This document shows positions 1 to 8,741 of a stretch of DNA of 64,000 nt, piece after piece (the stretch's first letter is position 1; every line of letters begins with the position of its first letter). Source of the DNA: Modicisalibacter xianhensis (GTDB lineage Bacteria; Pseudomonadota; Gammaproteobacteria; Pseudomonadales; Halomonadaceae); the NCBI RefSeq assembly GCF_900113605.1, contig NZ_FOPY01000003.1, positions 275,589-339,588 of the forward strand, given 5' to 3'. The notes under the pieces were generated by a model. The model was not told the DNA's origin and did no database searches. It was given only the letters and a program-made list of their open reading frames with translations. Made by a program: the position numbers and the translations under genes.

Positions 1-2
1 GC

Positions 3-3000
3 CAGTACGTCGAAAGCGACATACCCAGTGCCGCGACGCTCGAGAAGATCGGTCAGGACGAACTCGAGGAGCGGGTCAATCAGGCTCTCGAGGAATTGAA
101 GGCATTGCAGGATCGGCTCGCGGCGACCAATTCGCGGCTGATCGAAGCACAGACGCTACCTGAGCGAGCCCAGGCAGACATCACCGAGTCGCTCAAGCGC
201 ATCGAGGAACTGCGCGCTGCGATGGACGATTACTCCGGCACCCAGGATGCGCCGCCTTACTGGGAACTGCTCAGCGAACTGCAACTGGCAGAGAGTCAAC
301 TGGCCCTAAAGCGCCGCCAATTGGCAACCAACACGCGCTTGTACGAACTGGCCAAGCTGGAACGCGACGTTCTTACCAATCGGATCGACACCGTTCAGGA
401 TCGATTGACCCTGATGCAGGCGGTACTCGACCAGAAGCGCCGGGAGAAGCTCGAGGAGGCCGTCAGCGACTCGGCGAGCCAGGACGCCGTGACGGCGGGC
501 CACCCGGTGGTATCCCGCGCCCAGTCAATCAACCGCGACCTGAACGCCGAGCTATTGCGTATCATCGATCGTAACAACGCCCTGGAGCGCGAGGGTATCA
601 AGGTGCGCACGCAACTGGACCGCGTACGCCAGGTCCAGCGCACGCTCAATGAACAGATCGAGGCGATCCGCGGCAGCTTGCTGTTGTCGCGAATACTTCG
701 CGAGCAGCGCAGTGCCCTACCCAAGCTCGATGCCGTCAAGGGCCTTCAGGAAGAGATTGCTGATATTCGTCTCAAGCAGTTCGACCTGGGCCGCCAGCGG
801 GAAGAGCTACGTGATATCGAGCAACTGGCGCAGGCCCGGCTCGATGCAGCGGGTGTCGAAGCGACCCCGGCCCTGCTCGACTCGTTGACCCGGCTGTATC
901 GCTCACGCCGCGAGCAGGTGGATCAATTGGAGCAGGAATATGGCGAACTGCTGACGACAGCCATCGACCTGCAGCTCAACCAGCAACAACTCCTCGATAT
1001 CAGCAAGAGCCTACGTGCCACCATCGAGGAACAGCTGTTCTGGGTTGCCAATCGGCGTCCGCTGGACCTGGCCTGGCTACGGCAAACTCCCTCGTTGACC
1101 ATGGCGCAACTCGCCGAGGGTGAATGGCGCAAGATTGTCGTGGGCCTGGGCCAGACGCCGCGGCTTGCAGCGCTCTGGGCGACGGTGCCGTTGCTGCTGG
1201 CGGCGCTGCTGCTATTACGGCGTTGGCGAATCAAGGCGCACCTGCTGACCTTGCACGATCAGATCGGTCGGCTCAAGCGCGATACCCAGATGCATACGCC
1301 GCGTGCCATCCTGCTCAATGCTCTGCTGGCAGCGCCGGGTCCGTTGGCTCTCGCGGCGGTAGGCGTGGCCCTGACGCTGGGCTGGCAGGGGCTGGTCGCC
1401 ACCTTCGGCGAGGCGTTGCTGCAACTGGCGCTGGCCTGGGGCGTGGTGGCGCTGGCCCGGCGTCTGCTGGTGCCTGATGGCGTTGCGATTCGTCATTTCC
1501 ACTGGCCCACGGCGTATGCCGCCAGGTTGCGCCGCCTGCTGTGGTGGTTGGGGCTCACGCTGATTCCCGTGCTGTTGATAGGCGCCATCGCCCGGGGCGA
1601 CGGCCCCTCGTTGGCCGAGCGGCCATTGTCGTTGCTGTTGCTGCTGGGTGGCTTGTTATCGATGAGTGTGCTCATTGCGCGGTTGATCATGGCGCACATT
1701 CCGCATTTCGGCACCAACCCCTTCCGCCTGGCATTGGGGCTGGCGCTATCGGTCGCCACGTTGATTCTGTCCGTACTGATCGTGCTGGGGTACGAGTACA
1801 CCGCCCTGCAGTTGATCGGCCGTTTCGTGATCAGCCTGTATATCTTCGGCCTGTGGATCCTGATCGAGGCTGCAGTCATTCGTGGCCTGGCAGTGGCGGC
1901 CCGGCGCCTGGCCTACCGGCGCGCCGTCGCCCGGCGTCGGGCCCAGGTACAGGAGGGGGCGGAAGGGGGATTGGAAGTCGTCGAAGAGCCCCCGCTGGAT
2001 CTCGACCAGGTCAACCAGCAATCGCTGCGCCTCTCCAAGCTAATCCTGTTCCTGGGCTTCTCGCTGGTGCTCTATGTGGTCTGGGCGGACCTGCTGGCCG
2101 TGCTTTCTTATCTCGACAACGTCCGGGTATGGTCGATTACCCGGGGCGAGGGTGAGAGCCTGACCCAGACACCGATCACCGTGGCCAACCTGATGACGGG
2201 ATTGGCGATTGTCGTGCTGACGTTCGTGATGGCCCGCAACCTGCCTGGCTTGCTCGAGGTCATGGTGCTGTCGCGGCTGTCGCTCAAGCAGGGCAGCGCC
2301 TATGCCATCTCCTCGTTGCTGTCGTATACCATCGTGGGTGTCGGCATCGTGGTGTCGCTGGGCACGCTCGGGGTTTCCTGGGGCAAACTGCAGTGGCTCG
2401 TAGCGGCCTTGGGCGTGGGCCTGGGTTTCGGCCTGCAGGAAATCTTCGCCAACTTCATTTCGGGGTTGATCATCCTGTTCGAACGTCCGGTACGTATCGG
2501 CGACACCATCACGCTGGGCAACCTGCATGGCACGGTCAGTCGTATCCGCATCCGTGCGACGACCGTGACCGACTTCGACCGCAAGGAAATCATCATCCCC
2601 AACAAGACCTTCGTCACCGACCAACTGATCAACTGGTCGCTGTCGGACAATATCACCCGTGTCGTGCTCAATTACGGGGTCGCTCATGGTTCCGATTTGG
2701 ATACCGTGCATCGGCTGCTGCGTGATGCCGCTGAAAGCAACCCGAGGGTGCTCAAGGACCCCGAGCCCCAGGTGTTCTGTACCAGCTACGGGGCCACGGC
2801 CTTCAACTTCGAGCTTCGCATCTTCGTCAATGACCTGCTCGACCGGCTGTACGCCGCCGATGAGATCAATCGGCGGCTCGATGTCCTGTTCCGTGAGCAC
2901 GGCATTCGCATCGCCTTCAACCAGATGGATGTCTGGCTGCACAATGCCGATGGCCAGGCCGCGAAGGTACTGTCACAGGTCAAGGACAGGTCGGTGGGCA

Positions 3001-3011
3001 GCAGCAACTAG
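3..3011 (+). CDS. MscK/KefA-type mechanosensitive channel, 5' end outside window
   Basis: The frame is open from base 3, so the gene starts before the window; about 1002 residues are visible. The N-terminal third is a long charged coiled-coil region, as in the periplasmic part of MscK. It is followed by many hydrophobic segments (about residues 390-760 of the visible part) and a C-terminal MscS domain. The pore-helix and beta-domain region carries the signature GLGFGLQEIFANF near bases 2419-2457, then a GD-I-LG turn and an IPN motif. Family role: inner-membrane channel that opens under membrane tension to release solutes on osmotic downshock, which suits a halophile. The length and periplasmic extension fit MscK rather than the short MscS. 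The stop codon overlaps that of the convergent tlyA gene. Internal TTG/ATG codons near base 96 are unlikely to be the true start because coding continues upstream. Confidence 0.9.
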   Translation, partial: QYVESDIPSAATLEKIGQDELEERVNQALEELKALQDRLAATNSRLIEAQTLPERAQADITESLKRIEELRAAMDDYSGTQDAPPYWELLSELQLAESQLALKRRQLATNTRLYELAKLERDVLTNRIDTVQDRLTLMQAVLDQKRREKLEEAVSDSASQDAVTAGHPVVSRAQSINRDLNAELLRIIDRNNALEREGIKVRTQLDRVRQVQRTLNEQIEAIRGSLLLSRILREQRSALPKLDAVKGLQEEIADIRLKQFDLGRQREELRDIEQLAQARLDAAGVEATPALLDSLTRLYRSRREQVDQLEQEYGELLTTAIDLQLNQQQLLDISKSLRATIEEQLFWVANRRPLDLAWLRQTPSLTMAQLAEGEWRKIVVGLGQTPRLAALWATVPLLLAALLLLRRWRIKAHLLTLHDQIGRLKRDTQMHTPRAILLNALLAAPGPLALAAVGVALTLGWQGLVATFGEALLQLALAWGVVALARRLLVPDGVAIRHFHWPTAYAARLRRLLWWLGLTLIPVLLIGAIARGDGPSLAERPLSLLLLLGGLLSMSVLIARLIMAHIPHFGTNPFRLALGLALSVATLILSVLIVLGYEYTALQLIGRFVISLYIFGLWILIEAAVIRGLAVAARRLAYRRAVARRRAQVQEGAEGGLEVVEEPPLDLDQVNQQSLRLSKLILFLGFSLVLYVVWADLLAVLSYLDNVRVWSITRGEGESLTQTPITVANLMTGLAIVVLTFVMARNLPGLLEVMVLSRLSLKQGSAYAISSLLSYTIVGVGIVVSLGTLGVSWGKLQWLVAALGVGLGFGLQEIFANFISGLIILFERPVRIGDTITLGNLHGTVSRIRIRATTVTDFDRKEIIIPNKTFVTDQLINWSLSDNITRVVLNYGVAHGSDLDTVHRLLRDAAESNPRVLKDPEPQVFCTSYGATAFNFELRIFVNDLLDRLYAADEINRRLDVLFREHGIRIAFNQMDVWLHNADGQAAKVLSQVKDRSVGSSN

Positions 3012-3775
3012 GCCTTGCGTGCGTAGAGCAGAAACTCGCGGTTGCCATCGCCGCCCAGGATCGGGCTGTCGCGCCAGGCCATCACCTCGAAGCCATGCGC
3101 GGCGCAGCAGGCGCGGATACGCTGCTCCACCTCGGTGTAAAGCGTGGTATCAGTAACGATGCCGCGTGGGTCCACCTTGCCGGGCCCCACCTCGAATTGT
3201 GGCTTGACCAGTGACAGCAGTTCGGCGCCGGGGGTAAGCAGGCGGCCCAGCTCGGGCAGGATCAGTGTCTGCGAGATGAACGAAACGTCCATGACGGCGA
3301 CCGATACTTGTTGTGGCGCTAGTGTAGCAAGCGCGTCTATCAGCCGTGGGTCGTCGGCCATGGCGCGCGCATTGAGTCCTTCGAGGCAGGTAATGCGCGC
3401 ATCCTGGCGCAACTCGACATCCAGTTGATCATGACCGACCTCGATGCCGATGACATGGGCGGCGCCGTGGCGCAAGGCGCAATCGGTAAAACCGCCCGTG
3501 GACTGGCCGACATCGAGCACCAGGCGCCCATCCAATTGCAGTTGCAGGGCATCGAGCAGGGCTTCCAGCTTGAGCCCGGCGCGCGACACGTAACGCTCTT
3601 CGGCATCGTCGGCGACCAGCAGTGCCGCATCGTCGGGAAGCTTCTCGCCAGGCTTGGTCAGCGTGCGGGAAGGTGTGTCGGCCAGGCTAACCCGACCATG
3701 GCGGATGAGGCGCTGGGCACGGGTGCGTGAGCGTGCCAGGCCCTGGGCGACCAGCAACTGGTCGAGTCGCATCAT
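3008..3775 (-). CDS. tlyA: TlyA-family rRNA methyltransferase (S4 + FtsJ domains)
   Basis: A 255-residue protein with an N-terminal S4 RNA-binding domain (MRLDQLLVAQGLARSRTRAQ, about residues 2-60) and a Rossmann methyltransferase domain. The SAM-binding loop reads DVGQSTGGFTDC, where the family usually has D(I/V)GASTGGFTD. The later LVKPQFEVG motif is typical of the hemolysin A/TlyA family, which 2'-O-methylates cytidines in 16S and 23S rRNA. The start codon overlaps the stop of the upstream solute-binding-protein gene (ATGA), so it is probably the last gene of that operon. The stop codon shares the CTAG tetranucleotide with the convergent channel gene. The Q for A change in the SAM loop is the only oddity seen. 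Confidence 0.88.
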   Translation of the reverse strand: MMRLDQLLVAQGLARSRTRAQRLIRHGRVSLADTPSRTLTKPGEKLPDDAALLVADDAEERYVSRAGLKLEALLDALQLQLDGRLVLDVGQSTGGFTDCALRHGAAHVIGIEVGHDQLDVELRQDARITCLEGLNARAMADDPRLIDALATLAPQQVSVAVMDVSFISQTLILPELGRLLTPGAELLSLVKPQFEVGPGKVDPRGIVTDTTLYTEVEQRIRACCAAHGFEVMAWRDSPILGGDGNREFLLYARKA

Positions 3776-4896
3776 GGGGCTGTCTCTTCAGGTGTCGGAG
3801 GGTTCGTTGCGGTAGCGGGACGGCGAAACTCGCGATGCCAGCGTGCCAGCAACGCTTCGCGCTTGAGCTTGTCGAGCGTGGCCAGAAGTCCAGGGCCCAG
3901 ACGAATCGGGCGCAATGCCTCGCCCAGCCTCTCGCGCAGCGCGCTGGCACTGCCGGGGCCTTTCAGGGCCGGATGAACGGCACCCAGCGGTGTCTGCTCG
4001 CTGATGATCCGTTGACCATGCTCGCTGAGCAGATAATCGAAGAAGCGTCGTGCCGCCTCAGGATTGTCGGCGGAGCGAGGCAGAAACGCCAGGCGCTGCA
4101 TGACCAGGGCGTAATCGCTGGGAATGACGATTTCCAGTTCAGGATGCTTTGCGACGAATCCCTGGGCGTAACTGCCCAGCAGGTTGTAGCCGATCAGGTA
4201 GCGACCCACGGCCAGGCCGTCGAGCATTTCCTGGGTTGTGCCCACCAGGTCGGCCTCGACACCACCCAGCGCGGCCACCAGCTCCCAGTAGCGGGGCGAC
4301 AGTCGCGCTTCTTCGACCGCATAGGTATAGCCGGCACCGCTGCGAGCGGGATCATAGGTCACTACCCGGCCCGTCAGGGCCTCGCGTTCGCGCTCGAGCA
4401 GCGTTACCAGCTCGGCGTGGCTGCCGATTGCGCCATAACGCTCGGCCAAGTCCTTGTGGTAGACGATGACCACCGGCTCGAAGGTAATGCCGAACAGTTC
4501 CTGGCGCCAGCGGGCCCAGGTCGGCCACTGCTCCGCGTTATCCAATCCGAGGGGTTGGGCGTAGCCATTGTTGGCCAGTTGATATTGCCAGGGCATGGCC
4601 GACGACATGACCACGTCGGCCCGGGAGCCATCGCTGCCGCTCATGAAGGTCCGGTAGACCTCCAGGGTAGTAAGGTTGTGATAGTTGAGCGAGATATCCG
4701 GGTTCAGGCGATGAAAATCCTCCAGCACGGGAGCGATGAGCGGGGTATCCAGCGCGCCGACGATATCCAGTTGCGAGCTTTCGGCAATGGCCGATTGGGT
4801 TGGATAATGCAGCATATCCGCCGCGCCTGACACTCTGGTCATGGCGAAACCCAGGCCAAGGGCGATGCCCAGGGCGCAAAGAAACCGCAGGGTCAT
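3772..4896 (-). CDS. Periplasmic ABC-type solute-binding protein in a two-component operon
   Basis: A 374-residue protein with a signal peptide (hydrophobic stretch about residues 3-17, likely cut after SGAA). The fold resembles the Fe3+/AfuA class of periplasmic binding proteins: an LDIVGALDTPLIAPVLEDF start, a SADNPEAARRFFDYLLSE segment and an EQTPLGAVHP segment near the end. No permease or ATPase gene is adjacent. Instead it overlaps the sensor kinase gene upstream and tlyA downstream by 4 bp each (ATGA). Binding proteins of this class beside TctE-type kinases may present a ligand to the sensor rather than feed a transporter; that role is inference. Ligand unknown. Confidence 0.85.
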   Translation of the reverse strand: MTLRFLCALGIALGLGFAMTRVSGAADMLHYPTQSAIAESSQLDIVGALDTPLIAPVLEDFHRLNPDISLNYHNLTTLEVYRTFMSGSDGSRADVVMSSAMPWQYQLANNGYAQPLGLDNAEQWPTWARWRQELFGITFEPVVIVYHKDLAERYGAIGSHAELVTLLEREREALTGRVVTYDPARSGAGYTYAVEEARLSPRYWELVAALGGVEADLVGTTQEMLDGLAVGRYLIGYNLLGSYAQGFVAKHPELEIVIPSDYALVMQRLAFLPRSADNPEAARRFFDYLLSEHGQRIISEQTPLGAVHPALKGPGSASALRERLGEALRPIRLGPGLLATLDKLKREALLARWHREFRRPATATNPPTPEETAP

Positions 4897-6263
4897 GAAC
4901 GATCCCCCATGAAGCGTATCGCCACGCGAAGCCCAGAGCCCTGGCGCGCCTCGTGCAGCGTCAGGCGGGCATGGTGGGCACGGGCGATGCTGTCGACGAT
5001 GGCCAGGCCCAGGCCCGACCCTTCTCCGCTGTCCTGGCCACGAAAGAAAGGCCGCAGCACCATCAGGCGCAGGTCGGCAGGAATGCCCGGGCCATTGTCC
5101 TCCACTTCCAGCGTGGGCGGGTTGGCCAGTACGCGCACGGTGATCTGGCTGGCGCCATAGCGGCGTGCATTATCGATCAGGTTGGCCAGGCATTCCTCGA
5201 GTTGCCAGCCGACGCCGGGGACCAAGATGGCCTCTTCGGACGTTTCCACACCCAGGTCGATGCCCTCGCGATGACAGGCGCCCAATGCGCCCAGCGTGGC
5301 AGTGCGTGCCACCTGGTTCAGGTCTTGGGGCGTGAGTTCGGGGCTGGCTTCCGGGTTATTGAGACGCGTCATGGACAGTAGCTGCACGGCCAGGCGGGCC
5401 GTGCTGGCGCTGGTCGCCTGCATGGCTTGCAGGGCCTCGCGCCATAGCGCGGGATCATCCTGGCGCAACGCTAGTTCGGCACGGGCCGAGAGCCCGGCCA
5501 GCGGTGTACGAAGCTGGTGCGAGGCGTCACCGATAAAGCGCTCCTGGTTGGCACGTACTCGGCGCATGCGGGCCAGCAGGTCGTTCAATGTCTCGCGCAG
5601 TTCCGCAAGCTCGCGTGGCAGGTTCAGCGCAAGCGGGGCCAGGGTGCGAGGGTCGCGCTCGCGGATCGCCCGGCGCAGCCGGGTCAGGGGCGACAGGGCA
5701 AGGCGAATGGTCAGAACCAGAATGCACGCGGCCAGCAAGGCCATGATGGCGATACGTACGAGACTGCCCTGGAAGAGAGCGAGGGTCAGGCTCTCGCGGC
5801 CTTCGCGGGTGTGCGCAACCCGCACCTCGAAGCGCTCACGCTGGCTCCAGCCCTCAAGGCGGGTTTCCCGAATGCCCAGCCGTAGGTGTTGGTCGTTCCA
5901 GGTCACGTTGCCGTAATGCAGTGCTTGCTCGTCACCGTTGGCCATGGCCAGGCCGGGCAGATTGGCATTACCGGTAATGAATTCACCGCGCGCATTGTAA
6001 AGCGCATAGAAGACGCGTTCCTCGGCATCGGTCGCCAGCATTTCCAGCGCGGCAGGGGATAGGTCGAGCCACAATTGTTCGTCCTGCCACTTGACCTGCT
6101 CGGCAATTGCCAGCGACGAGGCTTCCAGCAGACGGTCAAAGGCGCGGTCGGCAGTATCGCGGGCCCCCAGGTAGGCCTGGATCAGCATCAGGGCGCCCAG
6201 ACCCAGCAGCGGCAACAATAGCCAGGCCAGCAGGCGCCGATACAGACTGTCCTGCGCGCTCAC
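4893..6263 (-). CDS. Sensor histidine kinase, TctE-like
   Basis: A 456-residue inner-membrane kinase. It has an N-terminal transmembrane segment (about residues 12-28), a periplasmic region of about 130 residues, a second transmembrane segment (about 170-190), a HAMP-like linker, an H-box (RFIGDASHQLRTPLAG) and an ATPase domain with N-box LIDNARRYG and G boxes DNGPGIP and GSGLGLAIV. This architecture matches TctE/QseC-type kinases. The gene overlaps its response regulator upstream and a binding-protein gene downstream by 4 bp, so the three are co-expressed. The divergent tctCBA operon nearby suggests it senses a tri- or dicarboxylate, which is inferred from context. Confidence 0.9.
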   Translation of the reverse strand: MSAQDSLYRRLLAWLLLPLLGLGALMLIQAYLGARDTADRAFDRLLEASSLAIAEQVKWQDEQLWLDLSPAALEMLATDAEERVFYALYNARGEFITGNANLPGLAMANGDEQALHYGNVTWNDQHLRLGIRETRLEGWSQRERFEVRVAHTREGRESLTLALFQGSLVRIAIMALLAACILVLTIRLALSPLTRLRRAIRERDPRTLAPLALNLPRELAELRETLNDLLARMRRVRANQERFIGDASHQLRTPLAGLSARAELALRQDDPALWREALQAMQATSASTARLAVQLLSMTRLNNPEASPELTPQDLNQVARTATLGALGACHREGIDLGVETSEEAILVPGVGWQLEECLANLIDNARRYGASQITVRVLANPPTLEVEDNGPGIPADLRLMVLRPFFRGQDSGEGSGLGLAIVDSIARAHHARLTLHEARQGSGLRVAIRFMGDRS

Positions 6264-6922
6264 GTGGACTCCAGCAGGTAGCCCAGGCCGCGGACGGTGC
6301 GCAACTCGACGCCACTACCGCTCAACCGGCGACGCAACCGGTGTACGTACACTTCTATAGCGTTGTCACCCATGGACTCACCTGCAAACGCCTCTTCAGC
6401 GAGGCGGGCCTTGTCGACCGGTACGCCGGCATGGCGCATCAGGCAGCCGAGCAGGCGTTGTTCGCGGGGTGGCAGGTTGAGAGGCTCTCCTCCGAGCGTA
6501 AAGCGCTGCGAAAGACTATCGAAGTCCAGATTGCCGACCTGCAGTGCCGTGCTGCGTGTATGACGGCGCAGCAGTGCACGCACGCGCGCCTCGAGTTCAT
6601 CCAGTGCAAACGGCTTGGCCAGGTAATCGTCGGCGCCGAGATCGAGGCCACGCACCCTGTCCTCGATGGCGCCGCGTGCCGTCAGGATCAGTACCGGGGT
6701 CTCCTTGTCATGCTGGCGCAGGGCGGCAAGTACATCCAGGCCGTTGCACCCCGGCAGGTTGAGGTCGAGCAGGATGAGGTCCTGGCCATGCCCGGCTTGG
6801 GAGAGTGCCCGTCGTGCCTGGTCGCCGTCGGCCAGCGCCGTGACCTGATGATTATCCAGGCGCAGCACATCGGCCAGCGTTTCGGCAAGCAGGGCGTCGT
6901 CTTCGATGAGCAACAATCGCAT
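6260..6922 (-). CDS. OmpR-family response regulator, TctD-like
   Basis: A 220-residue protein. The receiver domain (residues 1-115) has acidic residues E7-D8-D9, phospho-acceptor D53 in DLILLDLNLPG and the conserved K in LAKPF. The C-terminal OmpR/PhoB winged helix spans about residues 130-218 and ends VELRTVRGLGYLLE. A Shine-Dalgarno-like GAGG lies about 7 nt upstream of the ATG. It sits 12 bp after the IclR-type regulator gene and overlaps the kinase gene, forming a standard pair with it. The likely target is the divergent tctCBA promoter, where a perfect palindrome lies at 7660-7677. Confidence 0.92.
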   Translation of the reverse strand: MRLLLIEDDALLAETLADVLRLDNHQVTALADGDQARRALSQAGHGQDLILLDLNLPGCNGLDVLAALRQHDKETPVLILTARGAIEDRVRGLDLGADDYLAKPFALDELEARVRALLRRHTRSTALQVGNLDFDSLSQRFTLGGEPLNLPPREQRLLGCLMRHAGVPVDKARLAEEAFAGESMGDNAIEVYVHRLRRRLSGSGVELRTVRGLGYLLEST

Positions 6923-6934
6923 GGGAAACCTCGC

Positions 6935-7531
6935 TTAGCGCTCTGCCGGGCGCCTTTCCAGTTCGGCCAGGGCGGATGTCAGGTACTTGTCGGCCAAGGC
7001 GGGCGTGAGGCGACTGCTTGGGCCCGACAAGGCCAGCCAGAGTGGCGAACTCTCACGGGGGTGGCCGAGTTGACGACAGTGCATGATACCACCCGGAAAA
7101 GCCTGGGCTGGATCGCCTTCCGTCTCGATACGCCAGCGCTGGCCGGGGCGCAACTCATGACGCAATGCGCTATCGGGCACGGCTACCAGGCGGCACTCGG
7201 CATGCTGGCTCGTGACCTCGATCAGGGAGGCAGTCTCGCCGCTGGCCTGTGTGAGTGACTCCAGGACAGGCTGTATCCAGGCTTCGAGCTGTCTACTGGG
7301 CATGTGGCGCCGCGCCAGGCGTACCGGTGCATGGCCCAGCCTATAGCGGCCATCCTGCCCGCGCTGTACGTAATCGAAGCGCTCCAGCGAACTTAGCAGG
7401 CGCAACAAGGTGCTCTTGTAATACCCCGTTTCACTGGCCAGGTCGGCCAGCGTGAAATACTCCTGTGTCGAGTCGAAGACATCGAGAATGGTGAGTGCGC
7501 GCTCGACGGATTCCACGCGATCCTGTGCCAT
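6935..7531 (-). CDS. IclR-family transcriptional regulator, compact ligand domain
   Basis: A 198-residue protein with a clear N-terminal IclR winged helix-turn-helix (residues 1-75: SVERALTILDVF, then LADLASETGYYKSTLLRLLSSLERF). Usual IclR proteins have about 250 residues. Here the effector domain is short: it begins normally (QLEAWIQPVLESLTQASGETASLIEV) and has a normal-looking C-terminus (GPSSRLTPALADKY), but the middle of the GAF-like domain is condensed. It is the first gene of the minus-strand operon running to tlyA and is divergent from tctC, so it probably acts on the shared intergenic region. Whether the reduced domain still binds a ligand cannot be told from sequence. Confidence 0.85.
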   Translation of the reverse strand: MAQDRVESVERALTILDVFDSTQEYFTLADLASETGYYKSTLLRLLSSLERFDYVQRGQDGRYRLGHAPVRLARRHMPSRQLEAWIQPVLESLTQASGETASLIEVTSQHAECRLVAVPDSALRHELRPGQRWRIETEGDPAQAFPGGIMHCRQLGHPRESSPLWLALSGPSSRLTPALADKYLTSALAELERRPAER

Positions 7532-7659
7532 TTTTTAGGGCCTCGGTAACGAAAAAGTCTGAGCGATAGCGTCATTCAACTTTGGTCTAAACGAGCAGAA
7601 TAAGCGTTGACGCCGGTGGGCAACATGCCTAGCTTTCTACTCCAAGGAACGTTGTTCTG

Positions 7660-7677
7660 CCTTACAGAATTGTAAGG
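7660..7677. promoter_or_regulatory. Palindrome in the iclR/tctC divergent region, likely operator
   Basis: Perfect 7-bp arms CCTTACA and TGTAAGG are separated by GAAT. The site lies 78 bp before the tctC start codon, between two divergently transcribed operons that encode an IclR-type and an OmpR-type regulator. Which of them binds is unknown. The 223-bp region holds no other gene. Confidence 0.5.
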
Positions 7678-7754
7678 TGGCTGTCAGTTCCTGGCAAGCC
7701 AAGCGTCTTGCCATCGTTTCGTTGCAACACACTTCGCAAACCGAGGAAACGACA

Positions 7755-8741
7755 ATGTCAATGAAAACGCCGCTCAAACTTCTGGCCGCAGCGTCCCTGA
7801 CGCTCGGCACCAGCATGGCCATGGCCTTCGAGCCGGAAGGCAAGGTCGAATGTCTGGCGCCCGCCGATCCGGGTGGTGGCTGGGACTTTACCTGCCGTAG
7901 TGTGGGCAACGTGATGGAAGAGCTCGACCTGGTGCCGGGCAGCGTACAGACAATCAACATGGCCGGTGCCGGTGGCGGTGTCGCTTACGCGCATACGGTC
8001 AGCAAGCGTGCCGGTGACGACCAGTTGTTGATTGCTGCCTCTACCGCCACGACCACTCGTCTCGCCCAAGGCCAGTTCCAGGGTCTGGATGCCGACATGG
8101 TCAACTGGATCGGTGCGGTAGGTGCCGATTACGGCATCATCGCCGTGTCCAAGGATTCCGAATACAAGGATCTGCCGTCACTGATGAACGCGCTGAAGGA
8201 AGACCCACGCAGCGTCAAGTTTGCCGGTGGTAGCGCCAAGGGTGGCTGGGACCACCTCAAGGTCCTCATCGCGGCCAATTCCGCAGGGGTCGATAACCTG
8301 CCGCGCATTCCCTACCTGTCGTACAACAACGGTGGTGAAGCGATGACCCAAGTCGTCGGTGGTCACGTCGATGCCTTCACCGGTGATATCACCGAAGCTC
8401 AGGGCTTCATGGAGTCCGGTGACCTGCGTGTCCTGGCGGTGCTGTCCGATGAGCGTCTGCCTGGCGAGTTCAGCGATATCCCCACCGCCAAGGAGCAGGG
8501 CATCGATGCCGTAGGTCCCAACTGGCGCGGTTTCTACATGCCGGCAGATATTCCTGACGATGCCAAGCAGTACTGGGTCAACGCCGTCGATGAACTCTAC
8601 CAGAGCGAAGAGTGGAAGCAGGTCATGCAGAACAATGGCCTGATGCCGTTCCACGTCAGCGGTCCCGAGTTCGAAGAGTTCGTCAAGCAGCAGATCAATG
8701 ACATCGAGTCACTGTCCAAAGACATCGGGCTGATCAAGTAA
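7755..8741 (+). CDS. tctC: Tripartite tricarboxylate transporter, periplasmic binding protein TctC
   Basis: A 328-residue secreted binding protein of the TTT/Bug family. The start at 7755 is chosen because GAGGA lies 7 nt upstream and a normal signal peptide follows (MSMKTPLKLLAAAS ... MAMA, cut before FEPEG). Motifs include a glycine-rich ligand loop (ADPGGGWDFTCR), KFAGGSAKGGWDHLK and the GPNWRGFY segment typical of the family. It captures a carboxylate such as citrate for the TctA/TctB membrane unit. The stop codon overlaps the tctB start (TAATG). The exact substrate cannot be read from sequence. Confidence 0.92.
   Translation: MSMKTPLKLLAAASLTLGTSMAMAFEPEGKVECLAPADPGGGWDFTCRSVGNVMEELDLVPGSVQTINMAGAGGGVAYAHTVSKRAGDDQLLIAASTATTTRLAQGQFQGLDADMVNWIGAVGADYGIIAVSKDSEYKDLPSLMNALKEDPRSVKFAGGSAKGGWDHLKVLIAANSAGVDNLPRIPYLSYNNGGEAMTQVVGGHVDAFTGDITEAQGFMESGDLRVLAVLSDERLPGEFSDIPTAKEQGIDAVGPNWRGFYMPADIPDDAKQYWVNAVDELYQSEEWKQVMQNNGLMPFHVSGPEFEEFVKQQINDIESLSKDIGLIK

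Noticed and set aside
1..96. Channel gene thought to start at TTG 96
   Set aside because: The frame stays open to base 3 with coding-like sequence and the family is longer, so the start is outside the window.
2040..2942. 300-codon minus-strand frame within the channel gene
   Set aside because: Antisense to the conserved MscS domain; no domain of its own.
3727..4830. 367-codon plus-strand open frame over the binding-protein gene
   Set aside because: The opposite strand encodes a clear periplasmic protein with signal peptide and overlaps its neighbours as an operon; this frame is its shadow.
7680..7720. Sigma-54 promoter (TGGC...TTGC) before tctC
   Set aside because: The GG and GC elements are 15 bp apart instead of 10.
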